A stretch of 64,000 bases of DNA from Mycobacterium sp. JS623 (GTDB taxonomy: Bacteria; Actinomycetota; Actinomycetes; Mycobacteriales; Mycobacteriaceae): NCBI RefSeq assembly GCF_000328565.1, contig NC_019966.1, forward strand, positions 1,736,001 to 1,800,000, given 5' to 3'. Positions within the stretch are counted from its first letter, which is position 1. Every line of letters starts with the position of its first letter. A program made the position numbers and the translations under genes. Positions 26,153 through 35,436 of this stretch are shown in pieces. The notes under the pieces were generated by a model, which worked only from the letters and a program-made list of their open reading frames with translations, was not told the DNA's origin and did no database searches.

Positions 26153-27073
26153 ATGGCAGTTGATGAAACGCGGCCGCTGCAACCGCCCGGCATAGCCGAT
26201 GCGCAGAGCGAGCGCCTCGCGACACCAGCCGATCCACACGCTGAATTTCGTCGCCAGGCCGAACTCCGCACCTCTGCGGACGGATCACCTGCGGCTGCGC
26301 CGGCACGTGCGCATTTCCCTCAGACTCCGCATCAGCGTGGCGCGGACGGGCCGTGCCCTCAAACGGAGCCGATCGCGACAACAGCCGATCTACACGCTGA
26401 ATCTCGTCGCCAGGTCGACCAGCAGTACGGTGTCCGCCCGCAAAGCGCCTATTCGTATTGCCCGCCGCTGCCCGGTGCGCCGACGGGGTCCTCGGATAAC
26501 GGGGCGCCGGTCGGCCAGTCGCAGAGATACGGAGCGTCCCGAGCATCGACGGAGGGGCTTCCCTTCGTACAGCAGCTGATGGTGCGCGGCGCGAAAGGCG
26601 AGCTGTTGCAACAACCATGGTTCAAGAAGATTGCCCAGAACAGCCCCGACATCTTCGTCTTCGCTGTCTATGGTGGGGCATTCTTGATCACGTTGTTCTT
26701 GGACATGCTGGTGCCGTCCACGTTCTTTGCCACGTCGGGCTTCTTCGGCTCATCGATCGTGGTGAGCGTCTTGGTGAACGCCTTATGGGTAGGCGTGGGA
26801 TATCTCTACATCTGCTTGGGGACAAAGCTGGCTCATCAGTTCGCTGCCTACGGGATCTGCCTTGTTGGTGTATTGGCGTCTATCGGCGGAGCGTGGGGGG
26901 CTGCCTCGGCGATGTTCATCAACAAGAGCCTGAGCGCGGTTCTCGGTTCGGAACCCGTGCCCTCCGGGCTCCTGATGCTTTCGGCGACATTCAGCGTGGC
27001 GATGCTCATCGCCTTCGGTTATCTGGGAGTACAGGTGCACCGTGGCATCGCTCGATTCTCGGCTACGCCCTGA
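26153..27073 (+). CDS. Four-helix membrane protein with repeat-bearing N-terminus
   Basis: A 306-residue protein. The first about 150 residues are cytoplasmic, rich in Pro, Ala, Gln and Arg, and hold two copies of a TADLHAESRRQ/PADPHAEFRRQ motif encoded by a 45-base direct DNA repeat. Four transmembrane helices follow at about 172-198, 204-228, 233-257 and 265-288 (PDIFVFAVYGGAFLITLFL; VVSVLVNALWVGVGYLYICL; YGICLVGVLASIGGAWGAAS; MLSATFSVAMLIAFGYLGV). GGGGAGG precedes the ATG at 26153, which is why the longer frame from 26012 is rejected. The layout resembles mycobacterial Pro-rich DUF-type membrane proteins; no function is recognised. Confidence 0.7.
   Translation: MAVDETRPLQPPGIADAQSERLATPADPHAEFRRQAELRTSADGSPAAAPARAHFPQTPHQRGADGPCPQTEPIATTADLHAESRRQVDQQYGVRPQSAYSYCPPLPGAPTGSSDNGAPVGQSQRYGASRASTEGLPFVQQLMVRGAKGELLQQPWFKKIAQNSPDIFVFAVYGGAFLITLFLDMLVPSTFFATSGFFGSSIVVSVLVNALWVGVGYLYICLGTKLAHQFAAYGICLVGVLASIGGAWGAASAMFINKSLSAVLGSEPVPSGLLMLSATFSVAMLIAFGYLGVQVHRGIARFSATP
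26218..26418 (+). repeat. 45-base direct repeat pair
   Basis: Copies at 26218-26262 and 26374-26418 differ at about six positions and are 156 bases apart in register. Both start CGCGACAxCAGCCGATC and end CGTCGCCAGGxCGA. They lie in the coding frame of the membrane protein and give the repeated HAExRRQ peptide. Confidence 0.75.
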
Positions 27074-27187
27074 TGCTCACCGCTGACAATCTCCGCCGAT
27101 ACCCGGGCGCAGCAACGTGCGCCCAACAGCGCTGATGCCCACTGCGGTAGCAACATCTCCTTCCCTCAGACACAGAGCACTGCCGCA

Positions 27188-28447
27188 ATGAGCCGCCAAT
27201 ACTTCAACCCTCCACCCGGATGGCCGGTGCCCGCTGGCTGGGAACCCCCTAAAGGCTGGATGCCCGACCCTTCCTGGCCACCCGCGCCGCCAGGGTGGTC
27301 GTTCTGGACCGAGGACGACTCGAATACCGACGCAACCGGTCCGGAAAGCGAGCAGATTGCATCTGGCCCCCGGATTAGAAGAAGGCCCCTTCTCCTCGGC
27401 GTAGGCGCCATCCTTGCCGTCGCACTTATCGTGGTCTTGGTCGTCAACGCTTCAGCAAGACAGCACTTCTCAAAGTCATTGGCTGGCGATTCCGGCAGCG
27501 ATACTCCCACCAGTACGAGCGGCGCCGCGCCAAACCCCATCGCCGCCACCCTCGTCAATCGAGGTACGTGGAAGTTCTCGAATCGCGACGGCTACTCGTA
27601 TGACATGACCGTGGCGCTCAGTGCGCCGGTGAAGTTCTCGGAGGTGCGGGGCAGGAGCCATCCGAACAACAGCTCGCTAGTCGTCGGTCAACAGTGCGGA
27701 GACGGGCCCAAGTATCAGAGTGCCGCGGTCATCCTTGGCCAAATGTCCGCCACCGCAACGACTCCCAACTTTGACACCAAGATCGACATGCACATGCAGA
27801 TCGGCGGTTCATCGGATCGGCTGATGTTCGCCCAGGCGTTCACCAGCGGGAACTCGGCCTGCGACACCAACGACGAATACGGGCGCTGGCCCTCATTTGG
27901 CGTCGAGTTCAACACCCCCGTTCAAACGGGTAAAACGGTCAGCGAGGCATTCTTTGTCATCATCTTGGACTACTACGACACGCCAGGGGGTGACGTTGAG
28001 TTCGGCCGAGGGAACTTCGCCCGACCCGCTAGCGCCCAAGCGAAAAGGGGCGAGCTTGATTCGCTCTTCACGACCGATGACACATTCAAGACCCCGCTTG
28101 TCGACTCCCAGTCCACCACGGCTACGCCGTCGACTGAATTGCCGACCGCAGGCAGTTGGACAGGCACGTGGACTGTTCGAGGCACTGAATCGGCTGCCAC
28201 CCTGTCACTGGCCAGCATCAGTCCGTTCATCGGAGACATCACGATTCCTGGAATGTGTGCGGTGCATTGGACAGAGACAGAGCGCCGCTCGGACACGTCG
28301 CGGTTGGTCACTGCGGATGTCACCTCGGGACCCGTCAGCTCAGGACCGTGTCGCTATATCGATTGGGACGTATCCATCGAGCGCGACAGCATCACCGCAA
28401 CCGACTCAGCGGATCCGAGCGCCAAGTTCTCCTTCGCACCAAGCTAG
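27188..28447 (+). CDS. Membrane-anchored exported protein with PPxGW motifs
   Basis: A 419-residue protein. The cytoplasmic N-terminus carries repeated aromatic-proline motifs (PPPGWPVPAGWEPPKGWMPD, then PAPPGWSFW), common ahead of the anchor in actinobacterial membrane proteins. A transmembrane helix lies at about 68-88 (LLLGVGAILAVALIVVLVV). The extracellular part has two beta-rich domains, about 115-290 (GTWKFSNRDGYSYDMTVALS with QCGDGPK and NSACDTN cysteines) and about 318-419 (GSWTGTWTVRGTESAATLSL; CAVHWTETERRSD; GPCRYIDWDV). The second is a lipocalin-like beta pattern by inference. It is followed by two lipoprotein genes on the same strand, forming a probable envelope operon. Confidence 0.75.
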   Translation: MSRQYFNPPPGWPVPAGWEPPKGWMPDPSWPPAPPGWSFWTEDDSNTDATGPESEQIASGPRIRRRPLLLGVGAILAVALIVVLVVNASARQHFSKSLAGDSGSDTPTSTSGAAPNPIAATLVNRGTWKFSNRDGYSYDMTVALSAPVKFSEVRGRSHPNNSSLVVGQQCGDGPKYQSAAVILGQMSATATTPNFDTKIDMHMQIGGSSDRLMFAQAFTSGNSACDTNDEYGRWPSFGVEFNTPVQTGKTVSEAFFVIILDYYDTPGGDVEFGRGNFARPASAQAKRGELDSLFTTDDTFKTPLVDSQSTTATPSTELPTAGSWTGTWTVRGTESAATLSLASISPFIGDITIPGMCAVHWTETERRSDTSRLVTADVTSGPVSSGPCRYIDWDVSIERDSITATDSADPSAKFSFAPS

Positions 28448-28504
28448 CTTAGCTAGGCGGATGCGTCGCTGGCATGATCTCTCCATCATCCGAAGGAGTT
28501 TCCG

Positions 28505-29098
28505 ATGACAGACAAACGGATTCGGCGCTATGGGCTTGCGCCGTTGTCATTGACGCTACTTGGCCTTGCCGCGTCCACTATTGCTGGTTGTACTTCGACT
28601 GACGCAGGATCAGCGCAGCCTGCGCTCTCGCCCTCAACGCCGACAGTGACGTGCTGGGACGGTTCATCGGGCAGCAGCTGTCCACCGCTGAAGGGCCAAG
28701 CTGCTCTCGAATGGCTTGTGCCACAGCGCTCATCGGGTCCCGCACCTACGTGCGGGAAACGGCTTCCGACCGATTACAGCCCCGTTGAAACCGCAGATGA
28801 ACTGTTGGTTTGTACATGGCGGGACTCGCCGGGCGAGTTGACGATCAAGCTGTATTCGTCTGCTGCAGTCGCCAAGAGCGATTGCTATCAAACCGATCCA
28901 TGGAGCAAAAACGGCGAAACTTACGGGAGGACAGGCGCCACGGAGTCCTCTGTTGGTCAGGGTGGCGAGCGTTGGTGGTGCTACGACACCACACCAGTCG
29001 GAATTACGCTCGTCGCGCCGGCACCCACGTTCTACGAGTTGCCAGATCAGCTGACGTTCCGAACACCCGATGAGATTCGCGGCAATGGTCACTCCTAA
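28505..29098 (+). CDS. Lipoprotein with Cys-rich exported domain
   Basis: A 197-residue lipoprotein. The signal peptide MTDKRIRRYGLAPLSLTLL and on to STIAGC has a clear lipobox (TIAGC, Cys 29). The mature part has about six cysteines, paired by position (TCWDGSSGSSC, PTCGKRL, LLVCTWRDS, SDCYQTD, WWCYDTT). AAGGAG is eight bases before the ATG. It overlaps the next gene by about 29 bases, so the two are co-transcribed. Function unknown; the cysteine spacing is not one I can name. Confidence 0.75.
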   Translation: MTDKRIRRYGLAPLSLTLLGLAASTIAGCTSTDAGSAQPALSPSTPTVTCWDGSSGSSCPPLKGQAALEWLVPQRSSGPAPTCGKRLPTDYSPVETADELLVCTWRDSPGELTIKLYSSAAVAKSDCYQTDPWSKNGETYGRTGATESSVGQGGERWWCYDTTPVGITLVAPAPTFYELPDQLTFRTPDEIRGNGHS

Positions 29099-30857
29099 CC
29101 TCGCCGGCCGGTCCAACGATGGCTCGCATGTATGGCGGCCCAACCATGCGGCGCCAGAAGATCACTCTCGCTTGCCAGGGCGCACATGGCACGGGGTGGC
29201 TTGCGCCATCATCGTTCTCGTCGGTGTCGTGGTCGGATGCAGCCCCCGCACTCAGCATCTAGCCACGCCGACGCCGTCCAGCGCTTCGCCCAATCTTCAA
29301 AATCCCCTCAACACGACGTCATACGAATTGACGATCCGTGGCGCGACGGATCTGTCCGTCACACAGGGCGGTGCGCCTTCGGTAGCCCTACCGACGTTTG
29401 CCACGGTCGTGGGCCCTGTCGCCGATATCGAACTGCCAGACAAAGCGCAGCCCAACAGTCCATTGACACTTCGCTACGACTTCAGCAACCACCCGTCAAT
29501 GCCGACGTTCACCGATTCGATGGTGCCCGCGGTTGTGGCCGTCAGCGAGGGGAGCACCGAGCCAGAAATCCTTAATTCCCATTGGGATCCCGCCACGCGG
29601 ACCCTGACGGCCGAGACCGAGCATCTCAGTGGCTTCTTCCCGATCAGTGTCGATTTCGGGGCGATCGCGCGAGAGTTCACAAATGGGCTTAACGGATACC
29701 TTGGCTTGGCATCGCGTAAACCCCAGTGCGTTGGACAATCGCTGGAAATCGACGCGACAACCTTCACCCTCGACCCACCATCCGTTCCCGCCGCTTGGCC
29801 CTGCCTCTCGTCGCGCGGCGACACCATCAGTATCGATTTGGCTTCAAACTCCCCCAACGGTTGGATCGTGCACTCCACCCCGGTCACCACTGACATGGGG
29901 GTGGAACTCGCCCCCGACGTCGGCTATGCGATCAACCAAGCCGCCTATCACACCATCTTTTCCGGTGTAGTGGGTGATGGGACGGTGATGCTCCCCGGCA
30001 GCACAACCCACCTCCGCTTCGGGAAAGCCTCTCCGCCACAGCAAGTGGTGTTGCGCGCCGATCCGGGGGTGATGCTGCTCAACGGTATGATGATCGGCTT
30101 CCACACATTGTTCCCAAATTCCGTCCTGCTGGATATCCCAGGGATGGTCGACTGCCTCAAAACGACCAGACCACAAGGAAACACCTGGGGCCAGCCGAGC
30201 ACTACCGCTATCGGCGCTGACATCAACTCGCTCATCAACTGCGTGACCAGTGTCACGCACGCCTTGTCCACCAAACCGAAGCCAGGCGCCGCGCCCATCC
30301 CCGCCGCATCGATTGCCGCGAAAAGCCTCGGGGCAGTCTTGTCGCTCGGTCCCGGCCTTGCCAGTCAACTGGCCGCCAGTCTGCGTGGGTTTGTCGGTGA
30401 GTTCACCGGAGACAACACCCAGACCATCGTCGTGCGCGCAACCACGACCGCAACCGATGCCGCCACATCGACGGCGGGCGGCGCTGCCACCCTGAACCTG
30501 ACGACCGGGATCACCAGCAATGGCGCAGGACTGGAACTCGCCCCCAACCACTTCCAGATCTCCAAGCGCTACCACCACCGCAACGGCTACTACGCCGACG
30601 TGAATTACAAGTGGACGATCAACCGTCCTGACGGAAGCGACCTGGGTTATTGCAAAGGCCACGTCACCGTCACAGACAGCTCAGGCACCGTAATCGCACA
30701 CTTCGACGACGACAACTTCAACGCCTGCTACGGCGGTGGCGCGTTCAGCACCAACCTCGAGCTCTACAACCCCGGTACCTACACTGTCACCGCAGATATC
30801 GAAATGGAACGCGGCCCCGCCCTGCACGGCGTACAACAGTTCGTCCTTGACCGCTGA
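29070..30857 (+). CDS. Large lipoprotein with beta-sandwich domains
   Basis: A 595-residue lipoprotein. A hydrophobic leader at about residues 43-58 (GVACAIIVLVGVVVGC) ends in a VVVGC lipobox, unusually far from the start, so the real start may be the ATG at 29085 or later. Exported regions include a beta-rich domain (YELTIRGATDLSVTQGGAPS), a Gln/Thr-rich middle, a helical segment around 410-430 (AASIAAKSLGAVLSLGPGLA) and a C-terminal PKD/Ig-like domain (GHVTVTDSSGTVIAHFDDDN; NPGTYTVTADIEMERGP). Cysteines near residues 215 and 238 may pair. It overlaps the upstream lipoprotein gene. No family is recognised; a surface-binding role is likely. Confidence 0.7.
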   Translation: MRFAAMVTPNLAGRSNDGSHVWRPNHAAPEDHSRLPGRTWHGVACAIIVLVGVVVGCSPRTQHLATPTPSSASPNLQNPLNTTSYELTIRGATDLSVTQGGAPSVALPTFATVVGPVADIELPDKAQPNSPLTLRYDFSNHPSMPTFTDSMVPAVVAVSEGSTEPEILNSHWDPATRTLTAETEHLSGFFPISVDFGAIAREFTNGLNGYLGLASRKPQCVGQSLEIDATTFTLDPPSVPAAWPCLSSRGDTISIDLASNSPNGWIVHSTPVTTDMGVELAPDVGYAINQAAYHTIFSGVVGDGTVMLPGSTTHLRFGKASPPQQVVLRADPGVMLLNGMMIGFHTLFPNSVLLDIPGMVDCLKTTRPQGNTWGQPSTTAIGADINSLINCVTSVTHALSTKPKPGAAPIPAASIAAKSLGAVLSLGPGLASQLAASLRGFVGEFTGDNTQTIVVRATTTATDAATSTAGGAATLNLTTGITSNGAGLELAPNHFQISKRYHHRNGYYADVNYKWTINRPDGSDLGYCKGHVTVTDSSGTVIAHFDDDNFNACYGGGAFSTNLELYNPGTYTVTADIEMERGPALHGVQQFVLDR

Positions 30858-31099
30858 CGGTTTGCCCGGTTTACCAAACGTTCGGCTCAGCCGTCGTGGC
30901 GTGTTTCCACCGCCGCGCGCAGCGGATCGATCTCCGTTGCAGCGTCCTGCAATTCGTCGACTACCAGAAGCCAAACACTTTCCGTGACAGCGCGCAGATT
31001 CCCGAAACAGAACACGCAAACACCGAGCGTGTGGGGCACGTCCAGGGCTGCGAACCGTCAAGTCAAGAGTGAGGGAATACTCGATACGCGGCAATGCGA
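30858..31099. other. Intergenic, convergent gene ends
   Basis: About 240 bases between the end of the plus-strand lipoprotein operon and the end of the minus-strand lpqH-like gene. No gene and no clear stem-loop terminator is seen. Confidence 0.4.
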
Positions 31100-31704
31100 C
31101 TACTGGCAGGCAACCTTGATTGCGACTTTGTGCCAAATGTTATCCAGGGCGACGGCGTGTTCATTCTCCCATCGAGCATCCACCGTCAGCTCGAAGCCAT
31201 CGGGGGTTTTTGTCACTTGGCTGTTACTGAAGTCCGCCAATTTGATCGTGTTGTAGACACCCTCTGCTGGATTGCCCTGATATGTATCGTATTTGAGGGA
31301 ATCAAGGTCAATGCTTAGCGAAGTAACTTCACCGACTGGATCGGTCGAATCCGCGCTGCTCAAGCCGATGTTGACGATCGAGGTTGCCTGTCCGGGATTG
31401 CCGGCTTTGGTGCCAGCCCAGTCGATTTGCCTCACCAACGGTTCACCGAGGTTCTGTTTGCATGGAATGCCGGTGGTAGTACTGCAGGAAAAGACACCGA
31501 CTGACCGTCGATGGTGATGACCGGCACAAACTTGTCTGATCCCAAGCCCGCACTGCCTTCTCCAGCCGACGACTTCGTACCGTTAGAGTCGCCCGACGCA
31601 TGCGATCCAGAGGATCCAGGCGATCCAGTGTCATTGCCGCACCCTGCCGCGAACGTCACGACCGCGATGGCGGCCGCAATCGTGCACACAGCGAATCGAG
31701 CCAT
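31100..31704 (-). pseudogene. LpqH-like (19-kDa antigen family) lipoprotein with frameshift
   Basis: Two frames join into one LpqH-type lipoprotein. The first starts at ATG 31704, MARFAVCTIAAAIAVVTFAAGC (lipobox FAAGC), then a Gly/Ser-rich linker and FVPVITIDGQSVSF. The second continues SCSTTTGIPCKQNLGEPLVR to DGFELTVDARWENE and ends KVAIKVACQ. The conserved cysteine pairs and the final VxC of this surface lipoprotein family are all present. The frame is lost at a run of four T (minus strand; 31489-31492), where five would keep it open. This is either a true inactivation, a phase-variable tract or a sequencing error. LpqH-type proteins are exposed glycolipoproteins of the mycobacterial envelope. 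Confidence 0.7.
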
Positions 31705-32109
31705 CAAGCCCCCATAAAAATGCGTTGGAGTGGATAGGCCTGACGCTGTGTCCACCACTTGGGTTCAAGCCCATCACTGCGTTGAGGTGTCGGATGCATG
31801 TGGCGAATCCCCCTGTCTGGTTATTCGGCAGAGCGCTGTGCTCACGTACGTATCGCTCACATCATGGCAAACGTTTCGTCTCGTTATGCGATCAGTAGTC
31901 AAGTATCGGCGAACAGCGACAGCCGGGGCGCTATAGCCGCGGTCGTCAACAGGCCCAATACCACTCGCCCGTCGAAAACTTACCGGGAATGAGTTGAAGG
32001 TCCGCGCGAACGCAAACGCTGGACCCTCTGGACAGGGGAGCAACATTCAGCAACACCCCTACAGATCGCATTCGCACACGACTAAACCGGGGGACCGACG
32101 TTCACCTCC
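31705..32109. other. Intergenic, nothing recognisable
   Basis: About 400 bases between the lpqH-like gene and the methylase remnant. Frames on both strands are short and irregular. The promoter of the lpqH-like gene should lie at the left end. Confidence 0.4.
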
Positions 32110-33627
32110 GTGCGGGGTACGCGAACGAATTTGTCGGCAAGTCGAATAGATATTTGGGAGCCTGTGTGCAACACGCCGAAACCATGTACGGAACCGCCGT
32201 ACAACACTGGAGCGAAAGACTGGAAGTACAACAACGATTACGTCGCAGCGGACGATGACTACCGGCACTCGAAGTGGCTGGCGATGATGGAGCGGCGGTT
32301 ACTGATTGCCCGTGAGCTGCTCAACCCGAACGACTCGGTGCTCATCGTCACCATCGACGAGAAGGAGTATCTGAGGCTGGGACTGCTGCTGGAGCAGACG
32401 TTCCCCGAGGCGCGGATTCAGATGGTAAGCAGCATCATCAACCCGAAAGGGGCAACTCGCTCATCAGCATTCGGCCGCACTGACGAGTACATATACTTCG
32501 TCATGTTTGGCAGGGTCGGCCCGCGCGCACTTCCACTCGGTAACGAGTGGAAGGTAGTGGTGGATGCCCGTGCCGAGCGGTTGCGCTGGGCGGAGCTTCT
32601 ACGCTCTGGAACAAATGCGCGAAGATCGGACCGGCCACGGCTCTTCTACCCAGTGTTCGTGCGCAACACCGACAATGGCCCTGTCTTTGACTCTATGGGG
32701 GAGAGCATCGAAGGTGACCGCGCTGCAGTCTCTCCGCCCGCGGGGTGCGTCGCTGTATGGCCTATTCGCTCAGACGGAACCGAGGGAAACTGGCAGATCA
32801 ATGGAGATGCTCTGACAGCACTGATAGCCAAGGGTTATGCGAAACTGGGGGCCTGGCGGGAGAGCCAAACCACCATCTCCTACCTCAAGCGCGGCGAGCA
32901 GCGAAAGGTCGAGGAGGGTCTGTTCCCGATCTTGGACCGAAGAGCTGACGGCTCCATCATCGTCGACGCATCGGATTACGCGCCCGTATTCGTTCCCGGA
33001 ACGCAGTGGCGGATCGCATCACACGAGGCATGTGGCTCCGGCGGAAGCGGACTGCTCCGCGGCCTCATGCCTGATCGGAGATTCCTTTTCCCGAAATCGC
33101 TTTACGCCGTGGAAGATACGTTGCGATTCTTCATCGACAACAAGCCGGACGCTGTAGTGATCGACTTCTTCGCGGGGTCAGGAACCACGGCTCACGCAGT
33201 CATGCGCTTGAACCGCCAGGACGGGGGACACCGGCAGTGCATCTCGGTGACGAACAACGAGGTGTCAGCTGAGGAACAGACTCGCCTTTGGCGGCAGGGC
33301 TTGCGAGCAGGCGACGTCGACTGGGAAAAATTGGGCATCTGCGATCACATCACCAAACCCCGTGTCAGAGGTGCGATCACAGGCATGAAGCCAGACGGTG
33401 AACCCGTCGAAGGCAGTTACAGATTTACCGACGAGTTCCCGATGTCCGACGGCTTCGATGAGAACGCGGCGTTCTTCACCCTGACCTATGAAGGTCCGCT
33501 ATCGGTGGCCCATCACCGTGCCTATGCCAGGATCGCACCGATGTTATGGCTGCGAGCCGGCGCACGTGGGCCGATCATCTCTGAGATCGGTGACAAGGGC
33601 TGGGACATCACGTCGTCGTCGTCGTGA
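32110..33627 (+). pseudogene. Type III Mod-like DNA adenine methyltransferase, truncated
   Basis: The 505-residue frame carries the core of a beta-class N6-adenine methyltransferase of type III systems. It has motif IV as EPPYNTGAKDWKYNNDYV (residues 28-45; normally DPPY), then DDYRHSKWLAMMERRLLIAR, LIVTIDEKEYLRLGLLLEQ, the target-recognition region, and the AdoMet motif VVIDFFAGSGTTAHAVMRLN (about 348-367). Everything before residue 28 is unrelated sequence, so the roughly 100-residue N-terminal part of Mod is missing. The C-terminus stops at GDKGWDITSSSS, in a CGT repeat, well short of the usual end. No res partner is present. The gene is probably inactive and is a leftover of a restriction system. 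Confidence 0.75.
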
Positions 33628-34053
33628 AGAAGCGTCGTCGTCGTCGGGCGTCGGTGGTGGTGCGTGCGATCGGCAGGTCTGGAAGGTGTCGGCGGGTGCC
33701 CGGCATGGACCCGTTCCGATTCGTGTCGCCTGAGCGGCTGACAGCTACCGGGACATGGCCTATCGTGGACTCGCTCGAACTGTTGTGCATTAGTCACCTG
33801 GCCTCATCAACGGGGGTGTTGGTGCGTAGTGCTTTTGGGTCGACGAATGCCGGACGTTCGAAAGAGTGATGTGGGTCCGGGGATCGAAGAGTCTGAAGAC
33901 GCTAACCCCGTCCACGGTGGGTGGGGCTCCGATCGCCTCGAATCGACATATGTCGGCTATCCCTCGTCGTCGGAAGTAGCCCGTAGACGACCGCCTCTCC
34001 CGCCCCTTGACGCGTGTTGGCAAAGTACATTACATTCCGTCCAACGGGACTAT
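33628..34053. other. Intergenic at the border of the catabolic region
   Basis: Begins with CGTCGTCGTCG repeated on both sides of TGAAGAAG. No frame has convincing protein character (the plus frame at 33624 starts with poly-Arg from the repeat). It marks the edge between the patchwork left half and the high-GC catabolic cluster. Confidence 0.45.
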
Positions 34054-34070
34054 GTTCCGTTGGGAAGAAC
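34041..34070. promoter_or_regulatory. Candidate IclR-type operator before the LeuA-like gene
   Basis: GTTCCGTTGGGAAGAAC (34054-34070) fits the GTTC-N9-GAAC pattern seen before other operons here. It overlaps a second inverted repeat, CCAACGG (34041-34047) with CCGTTGG (34057-34063). It lies about 55-80 bases before the start at 34123. Confidence 0.55.
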
Positions 34071-34122
34071 AGCGAGCTGAGATCATCGATCGCGACCCTG
34101 GCACCGCGATAAGGAGCCCTGG

Positions 34123-35355
34123 ATGTCGGATGCGGAGAACCGTTTGAGCACTTTCACCGATACATCGTTTGTCAGTCCATGGAACTTCTCGGACGATGAC
34201 ATGCCAGCGCAGCCGCTGGTCATTCACGACACGACGTTGCGCGATGGCGAGCAGCAGGCTGGAGTCGTCTTTACTCCCGCCGAGAAACTTCGGATCGCAA
34301 CCGCGCTGGACGCCGCCGGCGTCAACCGCATTGAAGCAGGCATGGTGGCCGTTTCAGACGACGACCGAAAGGCCATCCTCTCGATCGTCGAATCCGCACC
34401 GCGCGCCCAGGTTTGGACGATCGCGCGAAGTGTGGCCTCTGACGTACAAATGTCGATCGACGTCGGCGTGGACGGTGTCGGCATCATCCTGCTTGCAAAC
34501 AGGCAATACCGTGAAATCTTCAACTGGACACTGGATGCGGCCATTGGCCTGTCCATCGACGCCGCGCAAACCGCTCGCGAGGCCGGCTTAGAGACGACCT
34601 TGCTGCTGGCCGATGCTCCCCGATATCCGCGTGATGAACTCAAACACCTGGTTGAAGTGATCGACGCGTCAGGTCAATTCACGGCGATATCGCTGATGGA
34701 CACGTTCGGAACTCTCAATCCGGCAGGCACCCGACGTCTGATCGGGGCGATCCGAGCCTGGACCCACCTCCCACTGGAACTGCACGCGCACAACGACTTC
34801 GGCCTGGCCACGGCCAATTCGGTTGCCGCACTGGGCGCGGGTGCGTCGATCATTCACACCACTGTGCTGGGGCTGGGCGAACGGGTTGGCAACGCGGCGC
34901 TGGAGGAAGTCGTGATGGCGGCCGCACTGCTGCACCGGGCCAGCACCTCGGTGCAGCTGGGCCACTTGTCTGGGCTGGCACAGATGGTGAGCCAGGACGC
35001 CAATCATCCGATTGCCACCAACAGACCGATCGTCGGCACCAGGATCGGCGACATTGAGTCAGGCACTGTGGCAACGGAATTCGCGCGCTGGTCTGAGCGC
35101 GGCGGCGATCTGCAGTGGCTGTTCCCCTACGTACCCGAACTGGTCGGCGCCCAGCCGCCGAAGCTGGTCCTCGGCAAGTACAGCGGCATGGCCAACGTTG
35201 ACTGGGCTCTGCAACGACAACAACCTGCGTTTCCAGACGAGCTCAAGGCCGCACTGCTCGCAGAAGTCAAGGCCGAGGGCATACGACTACACCGGACCTT
35301 GACGGCGGCCGATTTCGAGGAGATAACCCGGAGGCTCGTCTCGTCGGGAGGCTGA
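34123..35355 (+). CDS. LeuA/homocitrate-synthase-like DRE-TIM metallolyase
   Basis: A 410-residue enzyme of the DRE-TIM family (isopropylmalate, citramalate and homocitrate synthases). The signature HDTTLRDGEQQAGV is at residues 35-48, and the metal ligands are in LELHAHNDFGLA (H221, H223). GLGERVGNAALEEVVMAAAL follows, and the region after about 330 is shorter than the LeuA regulatory domain. Such enzymes condense acetyl-CoA with a 2-oxo acid or run the reverse lyase reaction. Beside the aromatic genes it may process a 2-oxo or hydroxy acid from ring cleavage; the substrate cannot be read from sequence. AAGGAG precedes the ATG. First gene of a unit with the SDR downstream; a candidate IclR-type operator lies upstream. 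Confidence 0.8.
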   Translation: MSDAENRLSTFTDTSFVSPWNFSDDDMPAQPLVIHDTTLRDGEQQAGVVFTPAEKLRIATALDAAGVNRIEAGMVAVSDDDRKAILSIVESAPRAQVWTIARSVASDVQMSIDVGVDGVGIILLANRQYREIFNWTLDAAIGLSIDAAQTAREAGLETTLLLADAPRYPRDELKHLVEVIDASGQFTAISLMDTFGTLNPAGTRRLIGAIRAWTHLPLELHAHNDFGLATANSVAALGAGASIIHTTVLGLGERVGNAALEEVVMAAALLHRASTSVQLGHLSGLAQMVSQDANHPIATNRPIVGTRIGDIESGTVATEFARWSERGGDLQWLFPYVPELVGAQPPKLVLGKYSGMANVDWALQRQQPAFPDELKAALLAEVKAEGIRLHRTLTAADFEEITRRLVSSGG

Positions 35356-35436
35356 TCGGCGATGGCGAACGCCCGAGATGCAATGTGCCCCTTCCGGCAT
35401 TGCTGAACTGCAGACGCTGTGAACGGAGAGACTTTC

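Noticed and set aside
31774..32046. 90-residue minus-strand frame
   Set aside because: No family, no ribosome binding site, irregular composition.
33601..33660. CGT trinucleotide repeats as a functional microsatellite
   Set aside because: Only two short blocks; more likely the scar at the end of the truncated methylase gene.
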